Numbered from the stretch's first letter, positions 10,868 to 23,300 are shown. The stretch: 64,000 nucleotides of DNA from Neurospora tetraspora (GCF_033439725.1 NW_026944393.1:186001-250000); one strand, 5' to 3'. Made by a program: numbers and translations. Notes: a model not told the origin generated them from the letters alone.

Positions 10868-13800
10868 TGTGGTTGAGAGTTGAGAGCTGCTGGTGGTAGG
10901 AACTCGAGTGTGGAGCGATGTTGGACTTGACTTGAAGTGTGTTGAGATTGTTTTCAGGGTGTTGCGAGGGCAATGATGGATGAGATGAAGCTGCGATGAA
11001 GAAAAGAAGTGTCTTCAACTTTCCTCCGAGTTGACAGACAGTGGGTTTATATCAAAAAAACCCAAAAGCGCAGTTCCCAGACTGCCTTCAACCACCTCGT
11101 GCTCCTCGGAGCGGAGCAACACCATCACCACCTCTCCCTATCAAAGCCACCACCAGATGCGTAGCCATCCTCCCCCATTCCTACTCATTCCAGTCCATGC
11201 ATACGCCAAACACACCTCTAACCCACTAAAAAAATTGAAGCCATTCCAATCCTCAACACCTTCATCTACCAGCTGATGATACCCTCACCACAAGTTCTCC
11301 CGAGAACCTCCACAAACTCCACTGGGCGCTTTGGTGGCGCTTTTCTCCTCTTTTGGTTGGTCAGTTTCAAGCCACACGGTCGTGATAGTCGCAGAGACGG
11401 AGGAGAGACGGAGGAGAAAAGAGCCGAGTACTTGGGTGCCAAGAACGCCCTGTTAGTGATGCACGCCGCTTGCGGCTGTCTCAGGCTGTAATGGGAGGAG
11501 GGGGGGTTAACAGGCTTGGCAACGGTTGGCGTTCTCGGTGGTATTGCTTTGCTCTTTCTCGGAGTTCAGCTGAAGGCGGTGGTGGGATGGAGGGTGACGC
11601 TTCGGTTTGGTGAATTGGTAGGCGCGAAGTGGGTGGATGGTGGGGCAGTGCGATACTTCGGACAGTTTCTTATCATCATCTTATCACTTACACGATGGCG
11701 TTCGCTGCCTGGTGAGATAACTCGGGGAATCCAAATTGATGCGTCACTTACAAGTTGCCTGAGGTAAGCATGGTGGCTCGTCAGTGGTACAAGCTACAGC
11801 TCTCGAGCTAACATAAAATGAGACAGTTCTGGTTCCTTTCCAGCCAGATTCTGAACTCTCCATGACACTTCCCGTTCATTCACCTCTGAATTGTGGCATG
11901 CCCCACCAGCAACTTTGGTACCGTGATGGAATACTTCTAGAATGCGAGTCAGTCACGGATGGTGCTAGGCATGGTACCTTAATCTGAGCTTATCTCCGGA
12001 TATTAAACCTCGTGGTTATGTCCCCATTCGGACGATGCTGACAGCCTGGCTGACAGCTGACAGAGCTGACGACGGGCTTACGACTCAGTCGTTCACTCAT
12101 TACGGGTCAGCTTTGTGAGCTCTTTTCGTCAGTTCTTTCTTGACTTTGTTACAATGAAACATCAGTCAGGTAAGCTAATTCTTCCATGTTCCATATTCTG
12201 TTGCCCGTACTCGGAACATGGGATTCACAAGTTTGCGTAGGTATCCTCTAAGGTGGAACTTCCACGCCAAGACCAACATAAACGCTGTTTGACCGACGTA
12301 TTTTTTTTTTTTGCAGACGATCGATTAGACGGGAGGGAGGCTCAGTAGAACATGTCGCTTCAGATCGGTCCCTTGCAGCGAGCGACCGTTCAACCTTGTG
12401 CAGTTTGCTTGGGCTTGGCTCCTGATTGTCTACCGAAGTTGCCGTTTGTTGTGTTAGGTATCGTGCCATATCGTTCGTTATTTCTTCGTCTTCTTTCCAA
12501 CGAGCCGTCCGCGCGTCCGCGGGAACGAAACATGGACCCGCGTAGAGGTGCTTTGTTGTTGTTGTTTCTTGTCGGTTCCAAGTAAACGATAACCCACTGC
12601 AAGATTGTACGAGGACTCTTCTTCATTTCCCGAGGCAAACAGCAGGGATATTTCATACTCGTCGTACTACCTGAGTTGACACGTTGGCGGCTTGACAGGT
12701 TGACATGTCGTCGTCAGATGTCAAGTCGGCATACATCTTTCTTTTTGTTCGTCCGTTTCAATGCCCATCCGTTTCGCTCGCTCGCTTCGGTTCGGCAATT
12801 CCGTCATGCAAGTGCAAGGGGGGCGGGCTGTAAACATGGGAAAGGAAACATCTGGTATCCGTCTGTTGCATCTCGTGACGGTCTGGTCCCCATGTTGTCG
12901 ACATGTTGAATATGAGACCTACTCAGTCAGACCTCACCTTGTCTGGCCTGATACCTGTTTCCACAGCTTCGAGAACGTAAGAGATAAATAAGCCTAGCTG
13001 TGGTAAAGAGAAGAGAGACAATCCATTTCTCTTACCCATCGCTTGTCGCTTCTGGAACATCATGTCTTGTCTGGTCTCGTTTCGGTTTCCCATGTCTCGT
13101 TTCGTTTTCCCATGTCCATGTCTTCGTCTCCGAGTCCAGTCAGCTCCACCTTTCCACAACCAACATCCCGAAACGGAAATTGACAAACAACAGGGGACCT
13201 GGTCAGCGACACCTGTTAGGTAATGGTTCAGGACTCCCTCCCAGTCTCCCTCCCGGACAGCCGAGACAAGTATTCGTTGCGTTCGTTCGACTTCTCGAAC
13301 GTTTTCTAGTAGTACTCGCTAGCACCGGGGTTTGATCCGGCCCCTTGTTCACCGGCCCTTGTCCGGCCCTCCCTTGTCCGGCCCTTAGCTTGTCTGGAAC
13401 ATTAGAAGAGTCCGATTTGCTTCGGTTGGGTTATGACATCAGTGGAGATGGGTAGGTTGTTTCGGAGATGTTATGCTTGGCTATCGACACTCGGCAAACG
13501 GGGACTGCCGTATGTACCTTGAACCATGAACTTCGGGGATGTGTGTTTGATGGGGTTTAGTGTGTGAGATGTGCCTTTTGTTGACGTCAAATGCGTGCTG
13601 GGCTTGGTAGAGCGAGATTTTGCGGAGATCACGAGGATGGGCTTTGGTGTTGAAGATGGTTGTTGTTGACCGTCGTGATGCGAGACGTGGTTTTTGTTTC
13701 CAAGGTCGTCATAGTTGTCATCTGGTGGATGCATTCAAGTCAGTCCGATCACAGGCTCACGCAGTTTGATGGAATTTTGAACGACATGATGTTGTATCCA

Positions 13801-14245
13801 AGCTTGTCGGGAATTAGATTACCACTAAAAAGGTTTTGTTGCTGCTATACTATACAAGAAGATGAGAGAGATTTCGGAAAACAAAGAGTTTGAAGAAGAA
13901 GCTCGTTTTTCAAGCATTTGGACATTCATTCATTGCTGGTTCATTTGTCCCATGTAGATAATATCGCATTGCGCGTTCCTCCTCTTTTTGTGCTGCGTGC
14001 GTACGTTTTTAGCTGGCTGGTGAGACGATGGTGATGGTGGTGCTTTTGGAGATGATGATGATGGAAAACAGAAAAACAACAGAGACAGATCCGAGAAATA
14101 ACCTTTCTAATCCCAGGGGTATCCTTTTTCTTTTTGCGGCAAACAAGACGGAGAGAAAGAAAAGGACTTTTGGTGAGAGTGAGAGAGAAAATGGGGGTGA
14201 AAAATGACATTGTGTGGAAGGGGAAGATGTGTGCTCTTTCAGAAA
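10868..14245. other. Long intergenic region, no gene supported
   Basis: 3.4 kb without a convincing gene. Contents include GCTGACAG-type repeats near 12.04-12.07 kb, a T-run at 12300, repeated CATGTCTCGTTTCG near 13.08-13.12 kb, and three CTTGTCCGGCCC repeats near 13.34-13.39 kb. The right end (about 13.9-14.2 kb) is probably the 3' UTR of the synthase gene at 14246. The left end is the promoter of the Rossmann-fold gene. Confidence 0.45.
11046..11053 (-). promoter_or_regulatory. TATA-like box of the Rossmann-fold gene
   Basis: GATATAAA on the minus strand, about 180 bp upstream of the ATG at 10867, just before a T-run. Motif-based. Confidence 0.4.
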
Positions 14246-15772
14246 TCACAACGGTGGCGTGACGCCGTACTGGTATACAGGCGCAATTGTGTTTGGCCGC
14301 GGGAGCTTGAAATGTGGAAGATTCAGACAGTAAAGTGTCTTGTGCTCGCTCCTCACCATCTCTCTGAACCCGTTGAGGTCCAACTGGCTCACGGGCGCGT
14401 AGATGCGCGGTCGTGGGGGCTCATGGACCAGCTCTTCTTTGTTGTCGTTCTCATCGCGGTTGTCCGCCAGAAAATCCAAGATATCTCCACGAAGCTTCTC
14501 GCCACGAGCAAAATTCTTGGAGGAAGGAGAAGGTGTTGGTTTGCTCAAGGGAGCGGGAAGATGGTGGTAGATGGATCCTAACCCGCTAGCCCACATGGAG
14601 CGGACATGTGAATCGTCCGTTACCCGGTGGAAATGCGGGTTCCTGGTCCGAATCTGCATGATGGTGACGGGCTGCAGATTTGGGACCCGGCCCGCGTTAT
14701 AGCCGAGTCGGTCGGCATTCTGCGGTGCCAATTGGTCGAGTAGCTCCACAAAATGGAACGGTTCGATGGCGTAGCCGTTGGCGAGCCTCAAGTTCAGAGC
14801 GAGGTCCATCGTCATTGCGTGCTCGCCGGCGTTGCCCGTCACAATGATTTCGCTGTCACGGGCGGCCGCCAAACTTCCGGTTGGGTCGGCGTCGGCCATG
14901 GCGGATAGTAGCTTGTTCAGCCAGCGGTTGACCACCTGCGAACTCCTTCCCTCGCACGTGTAGTCAATCTCCCCGTTCCTAACCTTGGGCTTGGACGCCC
15001 ACCGGAGGCGCACCATGGTCTCGGTGCCCGGGTTGGGGTTGAGGGCAAAGCCGGCGGCAAAGGCCCGGCAGTACTCGTTGACCGCTCCGGGAACGGTGAT
15101 GTCGGCGTCGACAAAGGCGACATAGCGGCGCTGAGGGCACAGAGCAGCAACCAGAGCGATGCCAAGCATCATGCCCTCCCCCTTTCCATTTCGGATCCGC
15201 TTGTGGCTCCCACCCACGTGCGTGACTAGGTCGTCCAGGCCATACACGTTGAAGGCCGCTGCTGCCGCGGCATCGCTCTGGTGGATCGCCAAGGCGGGCC
15301 TGGCGTGGCGGCAGAACTTTCGGAGCATCATCACCTCCTTTTTGTACGCCCGCCCTTCGCTGTTGGACACCAGCACGATCAGACACCCCCGGGGGATGCC
15401 CGAGAGCACGCCTTCGATCGTGTTGGGATCCTCACCCTTGCACGGCACGATGACAGCCATCTGGCCCAAAATGCTGTCCAGTTGGGCCTGTGGGATGGTC
15501 ACCTCTGGCGGGACGCCGTCCAGCACGCTCTCGTCGTCCTCCGGATCCGTGTCGCTCAGGTCCCTCATGTCCTCGTCGTCTGAAAAAAGGTCGTCGTAAT
15601 CCGAGTCGTCCAGCGAGGACTCATCTCCCTGCTCAGAGCCCTGGGGAGTGTACGCTGACCCGACCGTCTCCAGCGGTATCCCAGAACCGGCATCTAGCTC
15701 CAACACCTCGATTAGGTGCATGATGCTGAGGCCGCCCAACTGCAGGCCTTTTCGGGGCTCTGTGAGACGCAT
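14246..15772 (-). CDS. Mannosyl-3-phosphoglycerate synthase (GT family 55)
   Basis: Transfers mannose from GDP-mannose to 3-phosphoglycerate, the first step to the compatible solute mannosylglycerate. A single exon of 508 aa in the cytosol. Residues about 40-95 form an acidic Ser/Asp-rich extension absent from archaeal enzymes. The catalytic domain begins near residue 105 with MAVIVPCKGEDPNTIEGVL and SNSEGRAYKKE. It continues with KRIRNGKGEGMMLG and the metal-binding DxD motif in FVDADITVPG (residues 222-224), then GTETMVRLRWASKPK, VTGNAGEHAMTMDLAL, and HFHRVTDDSHVRSM near the end. These match the family that includes Thermus and Pyrococcus MpgS and known fungal homologues. No phosphatase gene is adjacent, so the second step must be encoded elsewhere. 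The ATG at 15772 gives the complete N-terminal extension. Confidence 0.92.
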   Translation of the reverse strand: MRLTEPRKGLQLGGLSIMHLIEVLELDAGSGIPLETVGSAYTPQGSEQGDESSLDDSDYDDLFSDDEDMRDLSDTDPEDDESVLDGVPPEVTIPQAQLDSILGQMAVIVPCKGEDPNTIEGVLSGIPRGCLIVLVSNSEGRAYKKEVMMLRKFCRHARPALAIHQSDAAAAAAFNVYGLDDLVTHVGGSHKRIRNGKGEGMMLGIALVAALCPQRRYVAFVDADITVPGAVNEYCRAFAAGFALNPNPGTETMVRLRWASKPKVRNGEIDYTCEGRSSQVVNRWLNKLLSAMADADPTGSLAAARDSEIIVTGNAGEHAMTMDLALNLRLANGYAIEPFHFVELLDQLAPQNADRLGYNAGRVPNLQPVTIMQIRTRNPHFHRVTDDSHVRSMWASGLGSIYHHLPAPLSKPTPSPSSKNFARGEKLRGDILDFLADNRDENDNKEELVHEPPRPRIYAPVSQLDLNGFREMVRSEHKTLYCLNLPHFKLPRPNTIAPVYQYGVTPPL

Positions 15773-18666
15773 GTTTGCTCTCGAAATGTGAGAAATTGGT
15801 GATTAGGGATATGAATTATGAATATGAGTATGAGTTTTAGCGTCTGAGATGGCGATAATTGGTGGTTGTATAAGCAGGCGATATGCAGGTGCTGCAGTAG
15901 TGCCAGTCAAGTGTCGTGAACTTGTTGGTGATCAAGTTCTTGATATCGATATTAGTCGTAGTGGCGATGATGGTACTTATAGCACATAGTCTTCTTCCCC
16001 GGGCAATGGCATGGATGAGGCAGTTCGGGATAGATGAAGGGAGAACGAGGCAAACAAACAAGGCGGCCGCGGGTTACTTTTGTTCGGTGTTGGTCTGACT
16101 GCGGTTCATGATTCCTCGGTGCTGTATGTGTGAGTGGTGGTCTGTGGTGTCACTCGGTATCTCTCTGTCGAGTAACTGTACTTGGGCTGTGGTGACGGAA
16201 ACTGTCTTAAAAAGCGTGGCTGAACGTGGGTGACATGAAGCAAAAAAGAAAAAAGAAAAAGAAAACACCACCAGCCGGGAAAAGCTTTATCTCGATAGGG
16301 GGGAACCGAGGGAGTACACAGCACAACATGGGGACAGCATGGGTTAGAGATGGGCCCATGCAACAAGCTGTGTGTAACTGGAATGTATAGCAGTTTTGAT
16401 TCTCTTAACTGTCTGTCTGTGTTACCCCGACTACCGAAGCCATGCCATGGAGGATACCACTGGACCTGGATGGGGATACTTGCCGGGATACCTGAGAGAC
16501 ATACTGTCAGAAGCAGTGAAATTGCCAATTTCCCGTGAACGTAAAGGCTGCTAAGCTTCAAACAGCACTCCCGCCCGCAGAACCTTCTATCCTTTAGTGG
16601 TAAACACGCCGTAAAATTCTCCAATAATACCCCACGTGCTGCTGCAGAGGCTGCTTGGGCAGGGTTCCGGGGGGTACTGGCTAATTGCCCAGCAACGCTC
16701 GTCGGATTTACGGTGGACTCCTCCCACCAGAAAGCTTCTGGAAAAACCAAGGGAACACGGGAGAACCATTCCAAATTTCCACTTTTAGCGTGCCCTTTAG
16801 CGTTAGTGTCGGTGTGTCCCGTTCCCTTGTTGGTGGGTATCTCTTACAGCGGTGCACTAAGAGGTAACTCCGCTACCAGCGGTTTCTGCGATTGGTAGCC
16901 ACATCTGTTAGTGCAGTCCACTCTCCCTAACAAACCTCTACCCGTCCAACCCGGTAACGGTCAGGGGGTCGAAGATGGCGATGTCAACACCGACCTCAGT
17001 ATGAAATTCTCGTTCGAAACATCCAAACTCAACTTGCAGCAAGAAACCACGGCGGATCAAACGCGGAAGATTCCCGTGCTGCCGAACCCCCTGGCCACAT
17101 GCGAGGCGATGTCGATGCCGATGATCCACCAAGACCAGTCCAGTGCTTGTTTACTTTCGCACCAGACCACTCCAGACCAGACACCATCTTCCTCAGCCCT
17201 ACCCAAACCAACTTTGATGAGAACAGGGAATCCTCTTGCAAAGATGAAGCCAACGTCTCTGCCGCGGACAGAAAGCGGTGATCCTAAATAGGTAGGTGCT
17301 TCCAGGCCCTGTGTCTACCCCCCGTCCATGACCGTCCAGGACCGTCCCCTTCCTGTGTCCCCATCCATGCTCATAGCCTCATCTTGGCATCCTGCCCCAT
17401 CCCCCCGTCGAACCCGTCCATCCCCGGCTGCCACCCTGCTACCACCCTGGTCCTGCTCTGTTTCACGACCGGGAGCCGAGCTATGAAGGATCTGGACCCC
17501 CCTGTCCCGCCCGGGCATTATAGCGATCCTTTTCGAACAATTTCTCATACGAAGTGGACAAAGCCGAGAACAAGACAGAACAGCACAAGCCGGGTATCCC
17601 TTCACGGCTGCGCGGGCTTGCGGGCATGGCGGCGGGTATGGCACGTTTGGGGTCAGTCATGGTCAAGGTCATGGTCATGGACATGGAAGTGGACGTGGGC
17701 CTGTCTGGCTGGCTGGCTGGCTGCAACATGTGCTATACTTTTTCCCGACCGTCAGTCCGTCTCTCTTCTAGCTCTGCCAATCCGGTCTTGGCTTGCTATA
17801 TTCAAATATGATAACCCCAAAATAAAAACAATAGTATATCACTGTTGGTACCGCAAGCGTGACACCGTTCGTGATCAACCCACGACGGATGCAGTGAGAA
17901 CTCATCATCACTGGTCACCCAGAGTTTCGGGTCCAGCAGACGCGACATGGGTGCATGCCCGTCTTTTGGTATGCCAATGGAACTTGATCATGTCACCCTA
18001 CTACGGTTGGGAACTTTGGGACGAAGCATGACGGCACAAGATACGGTGAAGAATACCACTCTACTCGACGATGGGAAGGGAAAAAAGGCTATGTCGGGCA
18101 TCGGGATGACGATCACTCACTGACTCAGTCACAACAGGAGATGGCATTCTCGGGCGCACACTCATGCTCACACCACTTTCTTCCTTGACAAGTTGACACT
18201 GCCATTCAGCAACAAGCGCAAGCGCCAGGCGCGGTGACCTTGTTCTTCGGTGTGTGTCGTCCAGTCCCTTTCCCCCTTCCTCGTTGACACCCACCCACCC
18301 ACCCACTCACACCCACGGATCCATTTATCCATCCACTTCCTTTCCCCCATCCAATGCCATAAGGTGTAGTGCCCCATTGCTATGTTCTTGGTGCTACACC
18401 AGAAAGTGTGATCGATGCAACCCAACTCTCTCGGTTGAGTTCGCCGAACACGGGCGTAACACTGGAGGAGAAAGAAGAAGACGGATTGACAGATCCCGTT
18501 GACAGGAAGGGAGAAAATATGCTGGCGTTGCAGTCCACGCCAGCCGGAAAGCGACCCAAAAGATGCCGTAAGAGACAAGAATGACGCGGTAGGATAGCGC
18601 GGTACATACACTACAATAACCCCTGCAACAATATCGGCTTCAGCGTAATGATGATACCTTTTGCAG
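15773..18666. other. Intergenic region, no gene supported
   Basis: It holds the synthase promoter, then 2.5 kb of unique sequence with small simple repeats: TGGCTGGC near 17.70 kb, GGTCATGGT near 17.66 kb and CACCCACC near 18.29 kb. The longest open frames lack ATG starts, intron logic or recognisable domains. The transposon begins immediately to the right. Confidence 0.45.
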
Positions 18667-18688
18667 TTCCCACACTCAAGCGCCTTGT
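18667..18688 (+). repeat. Left terminal inverted repeat, copy 1
   Basis: A 22-bp TIR (core CACACTCAAGCGCCTTGT), identical to both termini of copy 2. The next 20 bases (AGTCTTGGCGCGC) match the right end of copy 2, which shows the relative orientation. Confidence 0.95.
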
Positions 18689-19053
18689 CAGTCTTGGCGC
18701 GCTAATTGTATTGAATTGGCTACAATACCGACTTGAACACAAATTTGACAGATTAACCAGATTTAACCGTTTTAATCAACGCAAATCAACTATATCGCAT
18801 CGTAAATTATCAAAATCTGTACTAAAAAGTTAGTATTTTAATGCTAGCATATTAGCTATCGTTTTATCTAGCGTTTTTATTATCTTTACTATTATTATAG
18901 CTATATAATATAGTGAATTTTCCTAATTCGAATTAGCGAGCTGTCGTAAATTTAATACTCTATAATGACGAACCTATTAAAAATATCGTTATAATCGCTA
19001 GCGTTTACGAACGTATAATATATTAAAATAAATATAATTTTAATATTATTAGT

Positions 19054-19266
19054 TGTAATAGGCTGGCGCCCAGAGATAGTGCCTGGGCTGCAGGCCCAGG
19101 CATGCTCTCTGGTTGGCCAGTGCCGCTCAGGCTACCCATTCATTCCAGTATATAGCTATATCTCTGTAGACCTATTTAAGCCTATAGACCTTCCTTTTCC
19201 TCCTTATTAATAATCTCAAGCTCTGTTCCACCCCTACTGCCGTGCATACCTAGTAGACCCGTAACA
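19054..19266. mobile_element. Solo LTR, copia-type size, with 5-bp target duplication
   Basis: A 213-bp block running TGTAATAGG...CCCGTAACA, flanked on both sides by TTAGT (19049-19053 and 19267-19271). It has ordinary base composition inside an AT-rich, RIP-damaged host, so it inserted after the host was mutated and has itself escaped heavy RIP. No internal coding region is present, which fits LTR-LTR recombination. It looks like a whole LTR and is young relative to its surroundings. Confidence 0.88.
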
Positions 19267-19379
19267 TTAGTAAATTAGTACTACCCTTTCGAACGTTTTA
19301 AAATTCTAGAAAGCTCCTTATATAAGTTATAGAAATATATTCGTAATTATAGCAATTATAATTATTATATTATAATTAC

Positions 19380-20250
19380 CGTCGTAAAGGAGGTTATAAA
19401 ATTATTAATATTAAAATTATCCTTATATCTTAATAAAATTTATATTTTCTTAATTAACGAATATAACGTATACGTATTAATCGAGACCGTACGGCGCTAT
19501 TTATATTAGGAGCGTTGGAAGAAAAAGCAATTAGCGTTTAAAGTAGTATAATAAGAATTTAAATTAGTAGTAGAATAGATAATAAAAATATTATTATTTA
19601 TTATAAAAATATTTATTTTTTGCAATAAATTTAGTGTAGATCGACGCAATGAAATTCATTATATTAATTAGGCTTTCCGTAGTATTATCGCGACGATATC
19701 GAACCGTTTTGAATATAGTAAATAGTATTATATTCTTTTAATTATATTGGTTAATAGCGTATTCGAAATATTGGTTTTTAAGGGATAAATAAATGGCCTA
19801 GGGTTTATTAAATAGTTGAAAGATTGCCTCTTCCTTATAATAAATCCCTTTCTTAGTTGTAATAGTATTTTAGTAATGGATAATACGAATTAGTATTTAC
19901 GTAATAAATTCTATTATATGTAGATAGGTACGAATATATTACTCTGGTATTTATTACTATATGCCTTAGAATTTAATCCGATTGAAATATATTATAGTAA
20001 TTTTAAAAAGTATATAAAGCGGGTATATAATAACGAAGGTAGCGATAAGATAGCTAATAAAAATTTCCTTATTTTCCTTCGTCGAATTATTAAAAGTATT
20101 AAGTATAAAGTATAATAAATGTATAACTATTTTAAAAATATTAAATTCATTATAGAATGTATTAGCAATATTAATAAAGATTATGCGATTTTATATATTA
20201 GTTGGTTAGAGGAGTTTAAAAAGATTAGTAACGTTATTAGGCGAGGGTAA
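19380..20250 (+). pseudogene. Tc1/mariner-type transposase remnant, copy 1
   Basis: Translation, with many stops from RIP, shows a helix-turn-helix segment reading LINEYNVYVLIETVRRYL (about 19.45-19.51 kb). It also shows a DDE core with VMDNTN around the second catalytic Asp (about 19.88 kb) and ALEFNPIEIYYSNFKKYIKR around the third acidic residue (about 19.97-20.01 kb). This is the order of the DDE_3 domain in Tc1/mariner-pogo-like transposases. The same peptide motifs occur on the minus strand of copy 2. In that copy the gene is split by the LINE just after the helix-turn-helix. Confidence 0.85.
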
Positions 20251-20305
20251 ATAGGGAGGGTAATTAGGGAGTTTAGGTAATATAGGGGGTAATATATTAT
20301 TTATA

Positions 20306-20430
20306 ATGTATTTTAGTACTAGAAATACTAGAAATATTAAGAATATTAGAAATATTAAAAGGATATTTATTTATATAATAATAAAAAGAGGGTATAAAAG
20401 TATTAAAAATATTAGAATCCCCCTTATAAT
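20306..20430. repeat. 9-10 bp minisatellite inside transposon copy 1
   Basis: Imperfect repeats of AGAAATACT/AGAATATTA lie downstream of the transposase remnant. The equivalent position of copy 2 (about 43.70-43.87 kb) carries a longer, cleaner array of the complementary TAGTATTTC unit, so repeat number differs between copies. Confidence 0.75.
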
Positions 20431-20861
20431 TAGAAAAATTTATTTCTTTTATTATAATTCGTTTCGTATATTAGAATTATTAGTAGTAGTACTATTTACT
20501 AGTAAAGTAAATATTTTTATAATATTAAGTTCGAAAGCAATAATATCGGTCGATCGTACTATAAAATTATATTGGGAATTTAGTATATAATAATAATAAT
20601 TAGTTAAGTTTATTAATTAGAAGGTAGAGGGTATATTATAGAAATTATTTATTTAGGCGATTATTAATTACTTTTATTTAAAGAAAGTTTTAATACTATT
20701 TTTAACGAAGTATAAAATTTTATTATAAAGCCTAGCTTTATAAATTATTCGATTAATTAGTCTTTAGGCGCTATAATATTTTCAATAGGATTATTTAATC
20801 CTCTAAATATTTCCTATAATATAATTAGAATTTGTAACGCTTACGTTACTATTAAGATTTT

Positions 20862-21174
20862 TGTTACGAACTTTAAGCGAAGGACACGGGCCAACCAAGC
20901 CACCGGTACACAGCAGCCACGTGAAGGCTGGGCAGTGTAACCATGACAAGGAAGGAAGGCTCATAGACAGACATAGGCACATAGGCAGACACAGGCTCAT
21001 GAAGGCGAGCCAGACAACTGTAACTAGAGGCACGAGAGTATAAGAGGACGACTGGAGAACTCAGATTGTCAGATAGTTCGACAGTAGTCAATAGACCATC
21101 GTCACCAGAGACACGTATAACGATACTTGTTGTGAACCCTTTGGCTTCACGAACTGCACTTGATAGTCTTTACA
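20862..21174. mobile_element. Unmutated ~313-bp insertion in copy 1, probable solo LTR
   Basis: A block of normal base composition beginning TGTTACGAAC and ending TCTTTACA, absent from the homologous position of copy 2. Short TGT/ACA-type ends and an internal TATAAG suggest a solo LTR. Unlike the 213-bp LTR I see no clean target duplication, and about 9 bases of the empty site are unaccounted for. The age is younger than the main RIP of the host copy. It could also be another short element. Confidence 0.55.
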
Positions 21175-21899
21175 TTCCTGGTAAAAGGTTTTAAAGAATT
21201 TAATAATAAATTCGTTTAGGATATGGTTATATAGCGGGGGTAGTAGCGGGGAGGAGGGAATTAGAGGGGATTTATTTTCGTCGGTAATAAAGGGTAGTAT
21301 AATTAATAGAGGTATTGGAAGTACGGTTAAAAGTAAAATAGAGGGTATTTGTATAAATATAGTAAATAAGAGTGGAGGGTTACGTTTAATAATTAAAATT
21401 TTGCAGTTAGTAGGGTAATTATAGAATACGGTAATTTAATAATTAGATGGCGCGTTTAAGGTAGCGTTTAATAGGGCTATTATAATACCTAATATTAGTA
21501 TAGTAATAGTAGAAATAATTATAATAGAGGAAGGAAAAGGAGGTGGCGGGAAAATTAGGTAATAAGGGTAATTATATAGAGGGTAATATATTAATTAGTA
21601 TAGTAAGTATAGGTACAGTAAATATAGGGGGTAATATAGCGTTGGTAACCTCTCTTCCTTTTTTAACGTTATTTATAAAAAATTATTAATAAATTTTATA
21701 TTAGTATTATTATTATTACTATTAACGTTATTAATAATATTAATATAGATTAGAAATTTATTACCACTATATTTCCCGCTATTCGAATTAGTATTAGCCA
21801 TAACGATTTTTATTATAATTATTTTTTAAATAATTAAAGTAGGAGGATTTCGTACAGTAATATACTTAATTGCAATAGCTTTTATTTATTTACCCGCAT

Positions 21900-23300
21900 T
21901 TTTTATAGAGAAGTTATAATATCTTTTATTACTATCGACGAAATAATATATTTAGTAGTTAATTCCCTTATTATAATTCTTATAATTATACCTAATATTA
22001 TATTTTGATATTTAAAAGAATTTATAGTATGCAGTACCGTAGGATTTACATTCCCTGCGTGCTTTTTATTCCCAATTTTATTTATTAAATTTATTGATTT
22101 CTTTTAGTATTATATTAGTTATATTTTTCCTTCCTATATTAAATTTTAGGAGTAATAAATGCGTATAATAATTACGGCGTAACGGTTATAAAGGAATTAA
22201 CTATATTACGAAAGGGGGTAAAAATAGAGGGTATATTAATAATCGAATTAATAATAAGGATGAGCGTTAATATTGTAGGCGGGTCGACGAAGGTAAAGGT
22301 AAAAGCGAACGTAAAAGTATAATATTAAATAATATTATTACGGATATATATTTTTATAATACCCTTATTATTAAAATCATAATTATCATTATTAAATTAA
22401 GTAATTATAATAGTCTTTATATAAATTATAGTTTTGTTTTTTCTATTATTATTATAAACGCTAATAGTATGTATAATATTATAAAGGATAATTTAATATT
22501 TAATTTTAGTGGCGGCCGCGTTAGCGATAATTTTTTAGGTATACCCTATTTATAAACAAAGGATTTCCTTAAATAGTGTTATTTTAAATTATTAATTATA
22601 AATTTTGCCGTTCTCTTATTCGATTTCAATTTTTTAATAGTTTTTATGGTTAAGAATAGCGGGAGGTTTAATTTTGAGGATAGTAAAGTATAATTTAGTA
22701 ATTATAAATTTTATTTAAATATAAAAAAGGAGAGCAGGTTTGGGAAGTAATATAATTTATTTGCGGGTACGCAATTAGGTTAGAGTATATAGTTGGATTA
22801 GAAGTGCTTAGATTGGGAATATTATATTTTTATTATCTTTAGAAAATTAAAATAATATATCAAGAATTTTCTTTTAGAGGTAAGGCGGATAGGGAGGTTA
22901 GGGAATTATTATCTTTCCTTTTCCTTTTCTTCTTCTTTTTCTTCGTCGTTATCGAATTTATTATTGGGGTTATTAAAGAATTCGATAGGGGTTAGCTGTA
23001 TAGGCGCTGAGGAGGGTACGATAGTTTCGGGTTTTAAAAAGGGTTTTGAAAAGGGTTTTAATTTTAGCGTAGGCGCCTTTCTTTTCCTTTTATTTTTAAG
23101 AATAGCTTTTTTAGGGGTAGCTTTCTTTTTAGGGGCGGCTTTCTTAGGGGCGGCCTTCTTAGGAGTAGTTTTCTTAGGAATAGCCTTTTTTTTAGGAGTA
23201 GTTTTCTTTTTAGATAAATTAGTAATAGATTCCTCTCCTTTAGATTCGATAAGAGTACGATTCTTTTTCGTAGGACGGGTGGAGGTACGTATTAGTTAAT
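21900..23300 (-). pseudogene. Second transposon gene, copy 1 (Lys/Ala-rich, Cys-cluster protein)
   Basis: Read on the minus strand from about 23.30 kb inward. It starts with a basic segment of repeated KKA(A/T)P units (about 23.06-23.22 kb), like a histone-H1-type tail. An acidic stretch follows (about 22.91-22.96 kb). Near 22.03-22.06 kb there is a partly degraded cysteine motif, ECKSYG here against CGECKSCG in copy 2. It converges on the transposase gene. RIP stops make the full protein unreadable, and boundaries are approximate. Function is unknown; DNA binding is a guess from composition. Confidence 0.6.

Noticed and set aside
16106-16774. 222-codon minus-strand frame upstream of the synthase gene
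   Set aside because: Its peptide has no family resemblance and is rich in random Cys/Pro/Trp; it overlaps other equally long chance frames.
16911-17291. 126-codon plus-strand Pro/Thr/Ser-rich frame
   Set aside because: It opens with GTG rather than ATG and has no upstream exon or domain; not enough support for a gene.
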